From contig JBJXHG010000091.1 in the NCBI GenBank assembly GCA_046160865.1, positions 1 to 42,571 on the forward strand: 42,571 nt of DNA, written 5' to 3'. Source of the stretch: JBJXHG01 sp046160865. Its GTDB lineage: Bacteria > Planctomycetota > UBA1135 > GCA-002686595. The notes under the pieces were generated by a model. The model did not search any database. It was not told the DNA's origin and worked only from the letters and a program-made list of their open reading frames with translations. Positions 1 through 7,425 of the stretch are shown piece by piece; the stretch's first letter is position 1, and every line of letters starts with the position of its first letter. A program made the position numbers and the translations under genes.

Positions 1-821
1 CATTCGAAGCCGAGCTCCTCGACACGCGCGAGCACTTCGGGGAACGCGAGGATCTTCTCGAGCGGGTGCTCGTACTGATCCGCGATCCACACTTCCTTCT
101 TCTCGGGGTCCAAGTCCTTGCGCCGCAAGACGGGATCGAGAACGCGCGCCGAACCGCGTGACACTTTCCGGAGCCCACGCCGCGCGCAGTGCAGCGCGCG
201 CGCCATCGTCTCGTAGAAGCCGAGCACGAGAAAACCGCCGGGCTTCACGCGCCGCGCGACCTCCGCGGTCGCGCGCCACGGATCCGGCGTGTGGTGCACG
301 ACGCCGCGACAGATCACGACGTCGAATGCATCCGGCGCGAGCGGAAGCGCGAAGAGATCCGCGCGCACGTGCCGCAGGTTCGGGATCTTCACGCGCTCGC
401 GAAAGCGCGCGGCTGCGGCGAGCGACGCGCGACAGCCGTCGAGCCCCACCACCGTGCGGCGCGGCGCGGCCAGTGCGAGGAACGCCGCGAGCTGTCCCGT
501 CCCGCAACCGCAGTCGACGAGCGTCGCGTTCGGCGCGAGGCTTTTGTCGAGCGCGTCGAGGAACGGCGAGCGCCGCGAGCGGTCGAGCAGCGTGCTCGCG
601 TCGTCGCCGGGCGCGTAGCCGGGGAAGGGCTTCTTCTCGTAGAACGCCTCGACCTCGGCCGCTTCCGCGGTGCGCGGGTCGGTGCCGAGGAAGTCGAGCA
701 CGGTGCCGTCGAGGAGCGGACGCCAGCCGCAACCGGGGCACGCGCTCTCCGGGACGAACGGACGCGAGCAGCGCGGACAGTGGAACAAGGCCGTGCTCGC
801 GGACAGGTCGGGACCGGTCAT
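1..821 (-). CDS. Class I SAM-dependent methyltransferase with N-terminal zinc ribbon (C-terminus cut by window edge)
   Basis: The reading frame is open from an ATG at 821 down to the left edge, giving 273 visible codons, so the C-terminus is missing. An N-terminal zinc ribbon (Cys15, Cys18, Cys28, Cys31) precedes a Rossmann methyltransferase domain. The SAM-binding motif I is VDCGCGTGQ at about residues 102-110. Further on, DVVICRGVVHHTPDPW resembles the post-motif region of Methyltransf_11/25 proteins, and GGFLVLGFYE follows. The family transfers a methyl group from S-adenosylmethionine; the substrate cannot be read from the sequence. A leading zinc ribbon before such a domain is common in standalone methyltransferases of unknown target. 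The gene diverges from the DUF5989 gene with only 37 bp between start codons. The family call is firm; the substrate is unknown. Confidence 0.85.
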   Translation of the reverse strand, partial: MTGPDLSASTALFHCPRCSRPFVPESACPGCGWRPLLDGTVLDFLGTDPRTAEAAEVEAFYEKKPFPGYAPGDDASTLLDRSRRSPFLDALDKSLAPNATLVDCGCGTGQLAAFLALAAPRRTVVGLDGCRASLAAAARFRERVKIPNLRHVRADLFALPLAPDAFDVVICRGVVHHTPDPWRATAEVARRVKPGGFLVLGFYETMARALHCARRGLRKVSRGSARVLDPVLRRKDLDPEKKEVWIADQYEHPLEKILAFPEVLARVEELGFE

Positions 822-831
822 TCCATCGAGG

Positions 832-837
832 TATACT
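832..837 (+). promoter_or_regulatory. Putative -10 box TATACT upstream of the DUF5989 gene, in the divergent promoter region
   Basis: TATACT lies 21 nt before the ATG at 859, and the Shine-Dalgarno-like AGAGGAG sits between them. The core GTATAC is its own reverse complement, so on the other strand it reads TATACC, 8 nt before the methyltransferase ATG. One core could therefore serve both divergent genes. No convincing -35 box is seen. This is inferred from sequence only. Confidence 0.4.
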
Positions 838-858
838 CCAAGGCCCAGAGGAGTGCAC

Positions 859-1041
859 ATGCGTTGGATTCGAAACACCGGGCAGGGCGTGCGGACCGTC
901 GCCGAGCTCCTGCGCTCGATGTGGCAAGGCCCGTATTGGTGGCTCGTGCCGGTCGTGCTCGTGCTCTTGCCATCGGCCGTGATCTTCGTGTTCCTCCAAG
1001 CGGTGCCACTCGTCGCGCCGTTCGTGTACACGGTGTTCTGA
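859..1041 (+). CDS. DUF5989 family small membrane protein
   Basis: A 60-residue protein starts at an ATG preceded by AGAGGAG about 5 nt upstream. A hydrophilic N-terminus carrying RTVAELLRSM leads into one transmembrane helix (about residues 27-50, WWLVPVVLVLLPSAVIFVFLQ). It ends with the APFVYTVF tail typical of DUF5989 proteins, whose usual C-terminus is APFIYTLF. The family is about 50-60 residues, so the gene looks complete. DUF5989 genes are often found beside carbamoyltransferase and SxtJ-like genes and an SGNH hydrolase. Here only the SGNH hydrolase follows, 4 nt downstream, so the two are probably co-transcribed. The biochemical role of the family is not known. Confidence 0.8.
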   Translation: MRWIRNTGQGVRTVAELLRSMWQGPYWWLVPVVLVLLPSAVIFVFLQAVPLVAPFVYTVF

Positions 1042-1045
1042 GCGG

Positions 1046-2098
1046 TTGCGCGCGCGCACGAAACTCGCGATCACGCTCGCCGCGCCGTTCCTCGGCCTCG
1101 TGCTCGCCGAGCTCGTCGTGCGCGCCGGCGGCTGGCGCGCGCTGCCGCAGCCGCGCGCGACTGGCGCCGTGTTTCGCGAGATCGCGGACTCTCCGCTGCG
1201 CTTCATGAACATCCCGAACGGCGAGCAGCGCATCCGCTACGAGCGTGGCGAGAGCGAGGCTGCGCTCGAGGTCGTCGCGCGCGTGAATGCGCAGGGCTTT
1301 CGCGGCCCGCTCGTCCTCGAGCGCAAGCCGGCGGACGTCCTCCGCATCGCGTGCATCGGCGACTCGCACACGTTCGGCTACGGCGTCGGCGAAGGCGAGA
1401 CGTGGCCCGACGTGCTGCGCACTTCGCTTGCCGAGCACGCGAGCGCGCAGCGCGTCGAAGTGCTGAACTGCGGCGTCAACGCGTACGATACCGAGCAAGA
1501 GGCGCTGTTCCTCGAGGAGCACGTGCTGCGCTTCGAGCCCGACCTCGTGCTCGTGCAGTTCTACATGAACGACACCGCGATCCGTGATCTGCCCGGCGCG
1601 CCGGCACCGGATCCCGACTTCTGGCTCGCGCTCGCGCACCCGTGGCGGCAAGGCTTCGTGCGTACGTTGCGCGAGCGCTCGCGCTTCGTCGACCTCGTGC
1701 TGTCGAACGTGTACCGGCGGCGGCACCTCGCGCAGTTCGGCCGCGATCGCGTGAACCTCTTCGCCGACGATTCACCAGGCTGGATCCGCTGCCGCGCGGC
1801 GCTCGTGCGCATGCGCGACCGCTTGCGCGCGAGCGAAACGCGCTTCGCCGTCGTGCTCTTCCCCTTCCTCTTCGCGGCGGGCGAGCATCTTGCCAGCCAC
1901 GAGCCGTTCGCGTCCGTGTCTCGCTTCTGCGCGGACGAAGGCATCGCGTGCTTCGACTTCGAGTCGGACTTCGAAGGCCGCGACCTCGAAGCGCTGCGCG
2001 TGCACCCGCTCGACTACCACGCGAACGCCGCTGGCCATCGCGTGTTCGGTGAAGCGGTCGCGCGCGAGATCGTGCGCGCGAACCTCGTGCCGCGGTGA
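1046..2098 (+). CDS. SGNH/GDSL hydrolase family protein, N-terminal membrane anchor
   Basis: This 350-residue protein starts at TTG, 4 nt after the DUF5989 stop codon. A hydrophobic N-terminal segment (about residues 7-27) could be a signal anchor. The SGNH fold is marked by GDSHTFGYG at 105-113, with Ser107 as probable nucleophile. Block II is the glycine in NCGVNAYDT (about 141-149), and block III is Asn175 in FYMNDT. The terminal catalytic block is Asp323/His325 in HPLDYHANAAGH. Family members are esterases or acyl/acetyl hydrolases acting on lipids or carbohydrates. The pairing with DUF5989 suggests a job at the cell surface or in modification of an envelope or secreted molecule. The substrate is unknown. 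Confidence 0.85.
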   Translation: MRARTKLAITLAAPFLGLVLAELVVRAGGWRALPQPRATGAVFREIADSPLRFMNIPNGEQRIRYERGESEAALEVVARVNAQGFRGPLVLERKPADVLRIACIGDSHTFGYGVGEGETWPDVLRTSLAEHASAQRVEVLNCGVNAYDTEQEALFLEEHVLRFEPDLVLVQFYMNDTAIRDLPGAPAPDPDFWLALAHPWRQGFVRTLRERSRFVDLVLSNVYRRRHLAQFGRDRVNLFADDSPGWIRCRAALVRMRDRLRASETRFAVVLFPFLFAAGEHLASHEPFASVSRFCADEGIACFDFESDFEGRDLEALRVHPLDYHANAAGHRVFGEAVAREIVRANLVPR

Positions 2099-2105
2099 CG
2101 CACGC

Positions 2106-4046
2106 TCAATCGTCGACGACGAGCGCGTAGTCGACCTGTCCGTCGCGAATCTCGACCGCAACGATGCGCGTAGCGCCTTCACGCCGGAAGCGGTACGTCC
2201 CGGGCGGCAGTCCGTGAACGACGAACTGACCGTCCGCGTCGGTGGTGATGCTCAACGCGAGACCAACGAGCGCTGCGAAGGTGTGCTGATCGTCCGCCGA
2301 CGTGACCACCTCCACCCGCGCGTTGCCGGCCGGTCGCCCGGCCAATCGCACGGAGGCGGCGACGCGTGAGCGGCGCATGTCGAGCAACAGCGGACCGTGC
2401 GTGCGTCCCTCTTCGATGTCGAGTCGCGCACTACCGACTCCCCAACGACTGCGGTCCGTCGTGCGGAACACGCCGACGACCCAGTGCGGACCGGCGGAGA
2501 CCTCGGTGAGGCGAAACGCTCCGTCGGCGGCGACCACGCGCACTTGCTCGACTTCCAGTGTTCCCTGCTCGCTCGTCGTGCCCACCAATCGCTGCGCATC
2601 CCACGGCTCGTCTGGTGATTCGACCTTGCCGTCGATCGTGCCGCCCGTGACGCCGAGTCCGAGTGGGATTTCGATCTCCAACAGACGTTGACCCGCGATG
2701 AACACCCGCGTCCTTGTGAGGAACCGGGGCATCGCCTTCGGGCGCCAGTCGCTCTCGCCGCCGTGCACGCTCAACGTGTGAAGCCCGTCGGTCAGACCCT
2801 GCACTTCGAATCGAAGGTCGTCCGACAACGCCGCGAAGCGATGGCTGTCTGGACCTTCGATCTCGATCTGCGTCACGTGGAACGAGTGGCCGTCGCTTGG
2901 GGTGCGCACGACACCTCGTAGAGTCGTCCCGCGCACGAGCTCGATGCGCAGAGGCGGATGCGCGCTCGCGTCCTCGATCGTTGCACTCACGCCGAGCGTG
3001 TACTCCGCGTGGTGCGCGAGCACCCTGCCTTGCCGGCCGTGCAGCGTCGTGATCGAGAACGTGCCATCCGAGGACGAGCGCGCGCGGTTCTGCTTCGGCC
3101 GCCGCTCCAGCTCCATGGACATCCGAGTTTCCATGATCCGCATCTCGCTACCGACCAGCCACGCCGTTTGCGCGTCGAAGTCGAGCGGCACGAACACGAC
3201 GTCGACGCCCTCGATCGGGCGACTCGTTTCGGCATCGACGACGACGCCAGCGACGGTCGCGAGAGCGTCCACGGTCCGCACGAGCTCGATCACGATGTCG
3301 GACACGCCTTCGGTCGGCTGAACGGGGAGCCAATCCGTTTCTCCGTTCTCGAAGCCGGCGGCGCTCGCGGTCACGCGCAGCTCGGTGCCGTGCTCGCGCG
3401 TGCCGCCGACGCAGAATCCACCGTCTTCCGATGCGAGGTCGCGAATCCAGTCGCTGAGCTCTTCGGAGTGACCTGCCGGCGACCAGCGCCGAGTATCGAT
3501 CTGCAGGGAGAACCTGGTGACCGGCGTCGCGCCGCTGCGATCGAGCACGCGCCCACGCACGAAGCGCGTCGGCTCGAGCACGACGACGACTTCACGAGGC
3601 GCGGCCTGGGTGACGCGGAGCATCTCACGGTGCGTTTTCCATCCTCCGCCGCTGACACGCAACTCGTAGTCGCCCACATCGAGACCGCGCCACTGCGCTC
3701 GGTCGCGATCGATGAGCTTCTGGCCGTGATCGGCGCCGCTCGGGACGAGCTCGAAATCGAGGAGCCTGGCTCGGCCGCACGCGGACTCGATCTCGACGTC
3801 GAGCGCACAGCCCGCCTTCGAAGCCGCAGTCCTGGAAGGATCGACCGTATCCGCCGACGACGCGAGCGCCGTTGCAACCGCGCCGGCGTCGGCACCGACA
3901 TCGATGGTGTCTGCGACTGCGGAAGACACGCTGGGTGGAGGGATCGTGCGCTCGATCGACGATTCGAGCGAGCGCACGAAGAGGACCACCGCCGTGACGA
4001 CGAGCATCAACGCAGCGCCGAGCGCGAGCGAACGACGAGAGCGCAT
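2106..4046 (-). CDS. Membrane-anchored carboxypeptidase-regulatory-like domain protein
   Basis: The chosen start is the ATG at 4046, which has GAGG 5 nt upstream and is followed at once by a signal-anchor helix (MRSRRS then LALGAALMLVVTAVVLF). The open frame continues 40 codons further upstream but would overlap the preceding gene. The 646-residue product has a low-complexity Ala/Ser/Asp linker and then several Ig-like/prealbumin-like segments. Examples are GRVLDRSGATPVTRF, VAGVVVDAETSRPIEGVDVVFVP, and the terminal DADGQFVVHGLPPGTYRF, which is typical of the carboxypeptidase regulatory-like fold. No enzymatic motif is seen. These proteins are usually extracytoplasmic structural or binding proteins. 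The gene follows the Cys-rich secreted-protein gene by 52 nt, suggesting a two-gene unit. Confidence 0.75.
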   Translation of the reverse strand: MRSRRSLALGAALMLVVTAVVLFVRSLESSIERTIPPPSVSSAVADTIDVGADAGAVATALASSADTVDPSRTAASKAGCALDVEIESACGRARLLDFELVPSGADHGQKLIDRDRAQWRGLDVGDYELRVSGGGWKTHREMLRVTQAAPREVVVVLEPTRFVRGRVLDRSGATPVTRFSLQIDTRRWSPAGHSEELSDWIRDLASEDGGFCVGGTREHGTELRVTASAAGFENGETDWLPVQPTEGVSDIVIELVRTVDALATVAGVVVDAETSRPIEGVDVVFVPLDFDAQTAWLVGSEMRIMETRMSMELERRPKQNRARSSSDGTFSITTLHGRQGRVLAHHAEYTLGVSATIEDASAHPPLRIELVRGTTLRGVVRTPSDGHSFHVTQIEIEGPDSHRFAALSDDLRFEVQGLTDGLHTLSVHGGESDWRPKAMPRFLTRTRVFIAGQRLLEIEIPLGLGVTGGTIDGKVESPDEPWDAQRLVGTTSEQGTLEVEQVRVVAADGAFRLTEVSAGPHWVVGVFRTTDRSRWGVGSARLDIEEGRTHGPLLLDMRRSRVAASVRLAGRPAGNARVEVVTSADDQHTFAALVGLALSITTDADGQFVVHGLPPGTYRFRREGATRIVAVEIRDGQVDYALVVDD

Positions 4047-4098
4047 GGAGACCTCGGAGAGCAAATGACTCGTGGGAATGCGGCGGAGATCGACGAGC

Positions 4099-4491
4099 TC
4101 AGCACTCGTCCGAAGTCGCTGGGCGCTCCTTGATCGCTGAGCCAATGAACGAGCACTCGTATCCACCGAGCCACGTCGGCTTCTTGCAGTCGAATCGGTA
4201 CTGAAGCCACTGGCACGTTCCCGGGGCCAACGGACTCGTGACGCACGTCGACGTGCTCTGACCCGTCGACAACTCGATCGGACCGCCGGTGCCGACGTTC
4301 ACCGCGACCGACGACGAGTGACACATCTGCAGCTCGACATCGTGTGACGTGCAGTTGCAGAAGCTCGGGCCGTCGCCGATGGCGCTCAGGCCGAGCGGTG
4401 CGGGCCCGACGAGTGACGTGAACGCTCCCACGGACGATACAGGCGCGACGACGAGCCCGGCGAGGACGAAGGCGAAATGAATGACTCTCAC
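4099..4491 (-). CDS. Small secreted Cys-rich protein of unknown function
   Basis: This 130-residue product starts at GTG (4491) with AGGAGAG about 6 nt upstream. An N-terminal hydrophobic signal peptide (MRVIHFAFVLAGLVVAPVSS) is followed by a mature region with eight cysteines (about positions 45, 47, 57, 83, 93, 102, 113 and 130). Eight cysteines suggest four disulfides in an exported protein. I do not recognise a family. It lies 52 nt upstream of the carboxypeptidase-regulatory-like gene on the same strand and is probably co-expressed with it. The protein ends on a cysteine, which is unusual and may mean a disulfide holds the C-terminus. Confidence 0.7.
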   Translation of the reverse strand: MRVIHFAFVLAGLVVAPVSSVGAFTSLVGPAPLGLSAIGDGPSFCNCTSHDVELQMCHSSSVAVNVGTGGPIELSTGQSTSTCVTSPLAPGTCQWLQYRFDCKKPTWLGGYECSFIGSAIKERPATSDEC

Positions 4492-4729
4492 GATTTCTCT
4501 CCTATACGTTGGTTGATTCTGGAAAAGACCAAACCGTGAGAACGATGCTCGCCAAGCGACGGGAATGACTCATCGAGGTTCGACATCACGGCGACTCGGT
4601 ACATGAGCGACGGAACGCAAGATCGAACGCGTTCCGTCAGTCTTTCTCGAGAAATTCGTCGCGCGGAATTGGCTGCGCGCGCGAAGTCGCGTCTCTTCGA
4701 AAACTAGACGAAAGTGCGAGAGCGACGAA
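4492..4729. other. Intergenic region with one short inverted repeat
   Basis: No convincing gene is seen. An 8-bp inverted repeat (CGGAACGC at 4611-4618, GCGTTCCG at 4629-4636, 10-nt loop) lies about 95 nt after the stop codon of the M28 peptidase gene. It could be a transcription end signal for that gene, but no T-run follows on the minus strand. The last 20 nt before 4491 carry the Shine-Dalgarno of the Cys-rich gene. Confidence 0.4.
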
Positions 4730-6556
4730 TCACTGCAATTCGCGCGTCGCCATCGTCAAGCGCACTTCTTGAGGCGCGCCGTCGCGCTCGTACTTGACGA
4801 GCACGACGTCGCCCGGCTTGTACAGCTGCAGCGCGTACGTGAGGTCGTACACGCTTTCGGTCTTCACCTCGCCGATCGATCGGACGATGTCACCCGCCAG
4901 CAGTCCCGCGCGCTCGGCCGGGCTGCCGGGCGACGTGCCGTCGAGCCGCACGCCCGGACCTTCGAACACGTACGACGGCACCGAGCCGAACCACGTGCGA
5001 AAACCGGCGCGCGGCGCACCGTCGCGCTCCTTGTCGACCTTGGGCTCGACGAACGGAATCGCGCTCGCGCGCGCCAGATCGAGCGTGAGCAGCGCGCCGA
5101 AGTGCGCGACGCGCGCCGTGCCCTCGGCCTCGAAGCGCTCGATGTCGTCGCTCGGCTTGTGGTAGTCGGAGTGCAGCCCGCTGAACAAGTGCAGCGCGGG
5201 AATCTTGCGCTTGACGAACGTCTGGTGATCGCTGCTCCCGCCCATCGCGCTTCCCGACTTGTTGACGGTGAGCGTCAGTCCCGCGCGCTCGGCGGCGCGC
5301 GCGAGCCAGCTCTCGAACGCCGGTGATGTGCCGGCGCCGAGCACTTGCAACGCGCCGCTGCCCGCGCGTCCGACCATGTCGAGGTTCAAGTTCGCGGTGA
5401 CTTGCGCGATCGAGATCGTCGGGTGCACGGCCCAGTGCTCGCTTCCGAGCAAGCCGAGCTCTTCACCGGACCACAATGCGAAGACCACGTCGCACGCCGG
5501 CGCTGCGCCGCTCGCCAGAGTGCGTGCCATTTCGAGCACGGCCGCGGTGCCGCTCGCGTTGTCGTCGGCGCCGTTGTGGATGTTGCCGACGTCGTTCGGC
5601 GCGAGCGAGCCCGTGCCGCCGCGGCCGAGGTGATCGTAGTGCGCGCCGACGACGACCGCGCGCGTGCGATCGCGACCCGGCAAGCGCGCGAGCACGTTGA
5701 ACGCGGTGCCGTTCTCGCGCACGACGTCGGTCGCGACGCGCAGCTCGCGCACGGCTGCGTCCTTCGTCCCACCCGGTGCGCCGAGCGTTGCGGCGTAGCC
5801 CGGCATCAGCTGCTCGGCGACTTGCGCCGTCACGGTCACGGCCGGAATGCCAGCGCGCGCGGAATGGCTCGAATCGAAGCGCAGCAGCGGCTCGCCGTCC
5901 GGTTGCACGAGCACGACTGCCGCCGCGCCCTTGCGCTTCGCCGTCATGATCTTGTTGAAGATCGACCCGCTCGGGCCCCAGCCGTCGCCCTTCGTGACGA
6001 GTTCCGTGTCGCCGTCCGGCTTCGACTGCGCCGCGCTCGCCGGCAAGCCGCGCACGACCATCACGACCGCGCCATGCACGTCGCGGCCTTCGTAGTCGTT
6101 CCACTGTCGCTCGGCGTACTCGATGCCGTAGCCGCAGAACACGAGCGGTCCGCGCACGTCGCCACCTTCCGAGCAGAAGAGCGGCACGACGTCGGGCGCA
6201 CGCCACACAGATCCCGCGCCGAGCTCGAGCGTCGTAGTACCGCCATCGCGCGGCTCGAGCGGCACCGTGAAATCCTGGCAGTAGCCACGCTCACCGGCCG
6301 GTGGAATGCCGAGCTCGGTGAAGCGCGCCGCGATCCATTCGCCGGCCGCGCGCGCGCCTTCGGTCCCCGCGCGACGGCCCTCGCGGGCATCGTCCGCGAG
6401 CCAAGCGACATCCGCCTGCAAGCGCTGCGCGGCGTCCGCGTCCACGCGCACCGGTGCACTCGCGGCGTGACTCGCAGAGCTCGGATCGGCGGACTCTTGG
6501 GGCGCGCCGCACGCGGCGAGCACGAGCAGCAGAGGGAACGCGTGTCGAAAGTGCAT
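4730..6556 (-). CDS. M28 family zinc peptidase lipoprotein with PA and PDZ domains
   Basis: The start is set at the ATG at 6556, which opens a lipoprotein signal (LLLVLAAC, Cys16 acylated); the frame is open upstream but lacks coding character. The product has 608 residues. A protease-associated domain spans about 115-265. The M28 aminopeptidase core spans about 285-500, with zinc and catalytic residues at His306 (GAHYDH), Asp331 (GADDNASG), Glu365/366 (SGEE), Asp393 (NLDMVGR) and His466 (YHKPSDD). A PDZ domain lies at about 530-603 (SPAERAGLLAGDIVRSIG). All metal ligands are present, so it should be an active lipid-anchored exopeptidase. It diverges from the MBL hydrolase gene. Its promoter probably includes TACGAT at 6564-6569. 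Confidence 0.9.
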   Translation of the reverse strand: MHFRHAFPLLLVLAACGAPQESADPSSASHAASAPVRVDADAAQRLQADVAWLADDAREGRRAGTEGARAAGEWIAARFTELGIPPAGERGYCQDFTVPLEPRDGGTTTLELGAGSVWRAPDVVPLFCSEGGDVRGPLVFCGYGIEYAERQWNDYEGRDVHGAVVMVVRGLPASAAQSKPDGDTELVTKGDGWGPSGSIFNKIMTAKRKGAAAVVLVQPDGEPLLRFDSSHSARAGIPAVTVTAQVAEQLMPGYAATLGAPGGTKDAAVRELRVATDVVRENGTAFNVLARLPGRDRTRAVVVGAHYDHLGRGGTGSLAPNDVGNIHNGADDNASGTAAVLEMARTLASGAAPACDVVFALWSGEELGLLGSEHWAVHPTISIAQVTANLNLDMVGRAGSGALQVLGAGTSPAFESWLARAAERAGLTLTVNKSGSAMGGSSDHQTFVKRKIPALHLFSGLHSDYHKPSDDIERFEAEGTARVAHFGALLTLDLARASAIPFVEPKVDKERDGAPRAGFRTWFGSVPSYVFEGPGVRLDGTSPGSPAERAGLLAGDIVRSIGEVKTESVYDLTYALQLYKPGDVVLVKYERDGAPQEVRLTMATRELQ

Positions 6557-6563
6557 GACGCGA

Positions 6564-6569
6564 ATCGTA
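6564..6569 (-). promoter_or_regulatory. Putative -10 box (TACGAT) of a leaderless M28 peptidase transcript
   Basis: On the minus strand TACGAT is followed by 7 nt and then the ATG at 6556. No Shine-Dalgarno sequence precedes that ATG. The spacing fits a transcription start at or next to the start codon. Similar boxes stand before the MBL, PVC-dehydrogenase and glutaminyl-cyclase-like genes. Confidence 0.4.
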
Positions 6570-6623
6570 GCGCGCGGACACGGCCGGAACGAATCACGAA
6601 GCGACGCGTGTGTCGCGGCCTCG

Positions 6624-6629
6624 TATACT
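6624..6629 (+). promoter_or_regulatory. Putative -10 box (TATACT) of a leaderless MBL hydrolase transcript
   Basis: TATACT is followed by 6 nt and the ATG at 6636. No Shine-Dalgarno is visible, so the transcript may begin at the start codon. The same GTATAC core is found in the other divergent promoter region at 831-836. Confidence 0.45.
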
Positions 6630-6635
6630 CGCGCG

Positions 6636-7421
6636 ATGCACTTGACCGTCCTCGCCAGCGGAAGCGAAGGGAACTCGACGCTCGTGCGCGCGGGCGAGAC
6701 CACGCTGCTCGTCGACGCGGGCCTGGGACGCCGCGAGATGCAGGAGCGGCTCGACGCCGCGCGCGTCGCACGCGGCGCGCTGCAACATGTGCTCGTCACG
6801 CACGGGCACCTCGACCACGCGCGCAGCGTGGGCATCCTCGCCAAGCGCGACCAAGCGACGCTGCACGCGCCCGAGAACATCCTGCGCCACCCAGCCGCAC
6901 GGCGTGCGCCGCGCCTCGCTGCGATCACGATCGATCGTCCGTTCGAGATCACGAGCCTGTTTCGCACCGACATGGTGCGCGTGACGCCCGTCGGCTTGCC
7001 GCACGATTGCGATCCGACCGTCGCCTACCGCATCGAGCACGACGGCCGCACCGCCGTGATCTTGACCGACATGGGTGCGCCGTCGCGCACCGTCGCCGAG
7101 CGCCTGCGCGGAGCGCACGTATTGGTCCTCGAGTTCAACTACGACCCGGGTCTCATGGCGAGCGGTCCGTATCCCCCGGTGTTGCAACGCCGCATCACGG
7201 GCGACCGCGGCCATCTCTCGAACGCGCAAGCAGCGCAGATGCTCGAGTGGCTCGCGGGTCCCGAGCTGCACACGCTCGTGCTCGCACACCTGTCGCAGAA
7301 GACGAATCGACCCGAGCTCGCGCGCGAGGTCGCCATGACGACGCTCGAGCGGCTCGGCCTCGCGCACGTGCGTGTCCTCGTCGCCGAGCAGCACGCGATC
7401 GGCGAGAGCCTGGCCGTGTGA
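6636..7421 (+). CDS. YycJ/WalJ-like MBL-fold metallo-hydrolase
   Basis: This 261-residue cytoplasmic protein starts at the ATG at 6636 with LTVLASGSEGNSTLV, a start typical of YycJ-type metallo-beta-lactamase-fold hydrolases. The metal-binding motif is THGHLDH (His56, His58, Asp60, His61). Further ligand regions are LPHDC, the Asp in LTDMG, and the late His in LAHLSQKTN. Characterised YycJ proteins have nuclease-like or exonuclease activity on DNA and are linked to cell-wall and DNA-repair phenotypes; the role here is inferred. No signal peptide is present. The gene is convergent with the TMTC-like gene, with 4 nt between their stop codons. Confidence 0.85.
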   Translation: MHLTVLASGSEGNSTLVRAGETTLLVDAGLGRREMQERLDAARVARGALQHVLVTHGHLDHARSVGILAKRDQATLHAPENILRHPAARRAPRLAAITIDRPFEITSLFRTDMVRVTPVGLPHDCDPTVAYRIEHDGRTAVILTDMGAPSRTVAERLRGAHVLVLEFNYDPGLMASGPYPPVLQRRITGDRGHLSNAQAAQMLEWLAGPELHTLVLAHLSQKTNRPELAREVAMTTLERLGLAHVRVLVAEQHAIGESLAV

Positions 7422-7425
7422 CTTC

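Noticed and set aside
4611..4636. Rho-independent terminator
   Set aside because: A stem is present, but no T-run follows it on the minus strand; the T-containing side is on the plus strand, where no gene ends.
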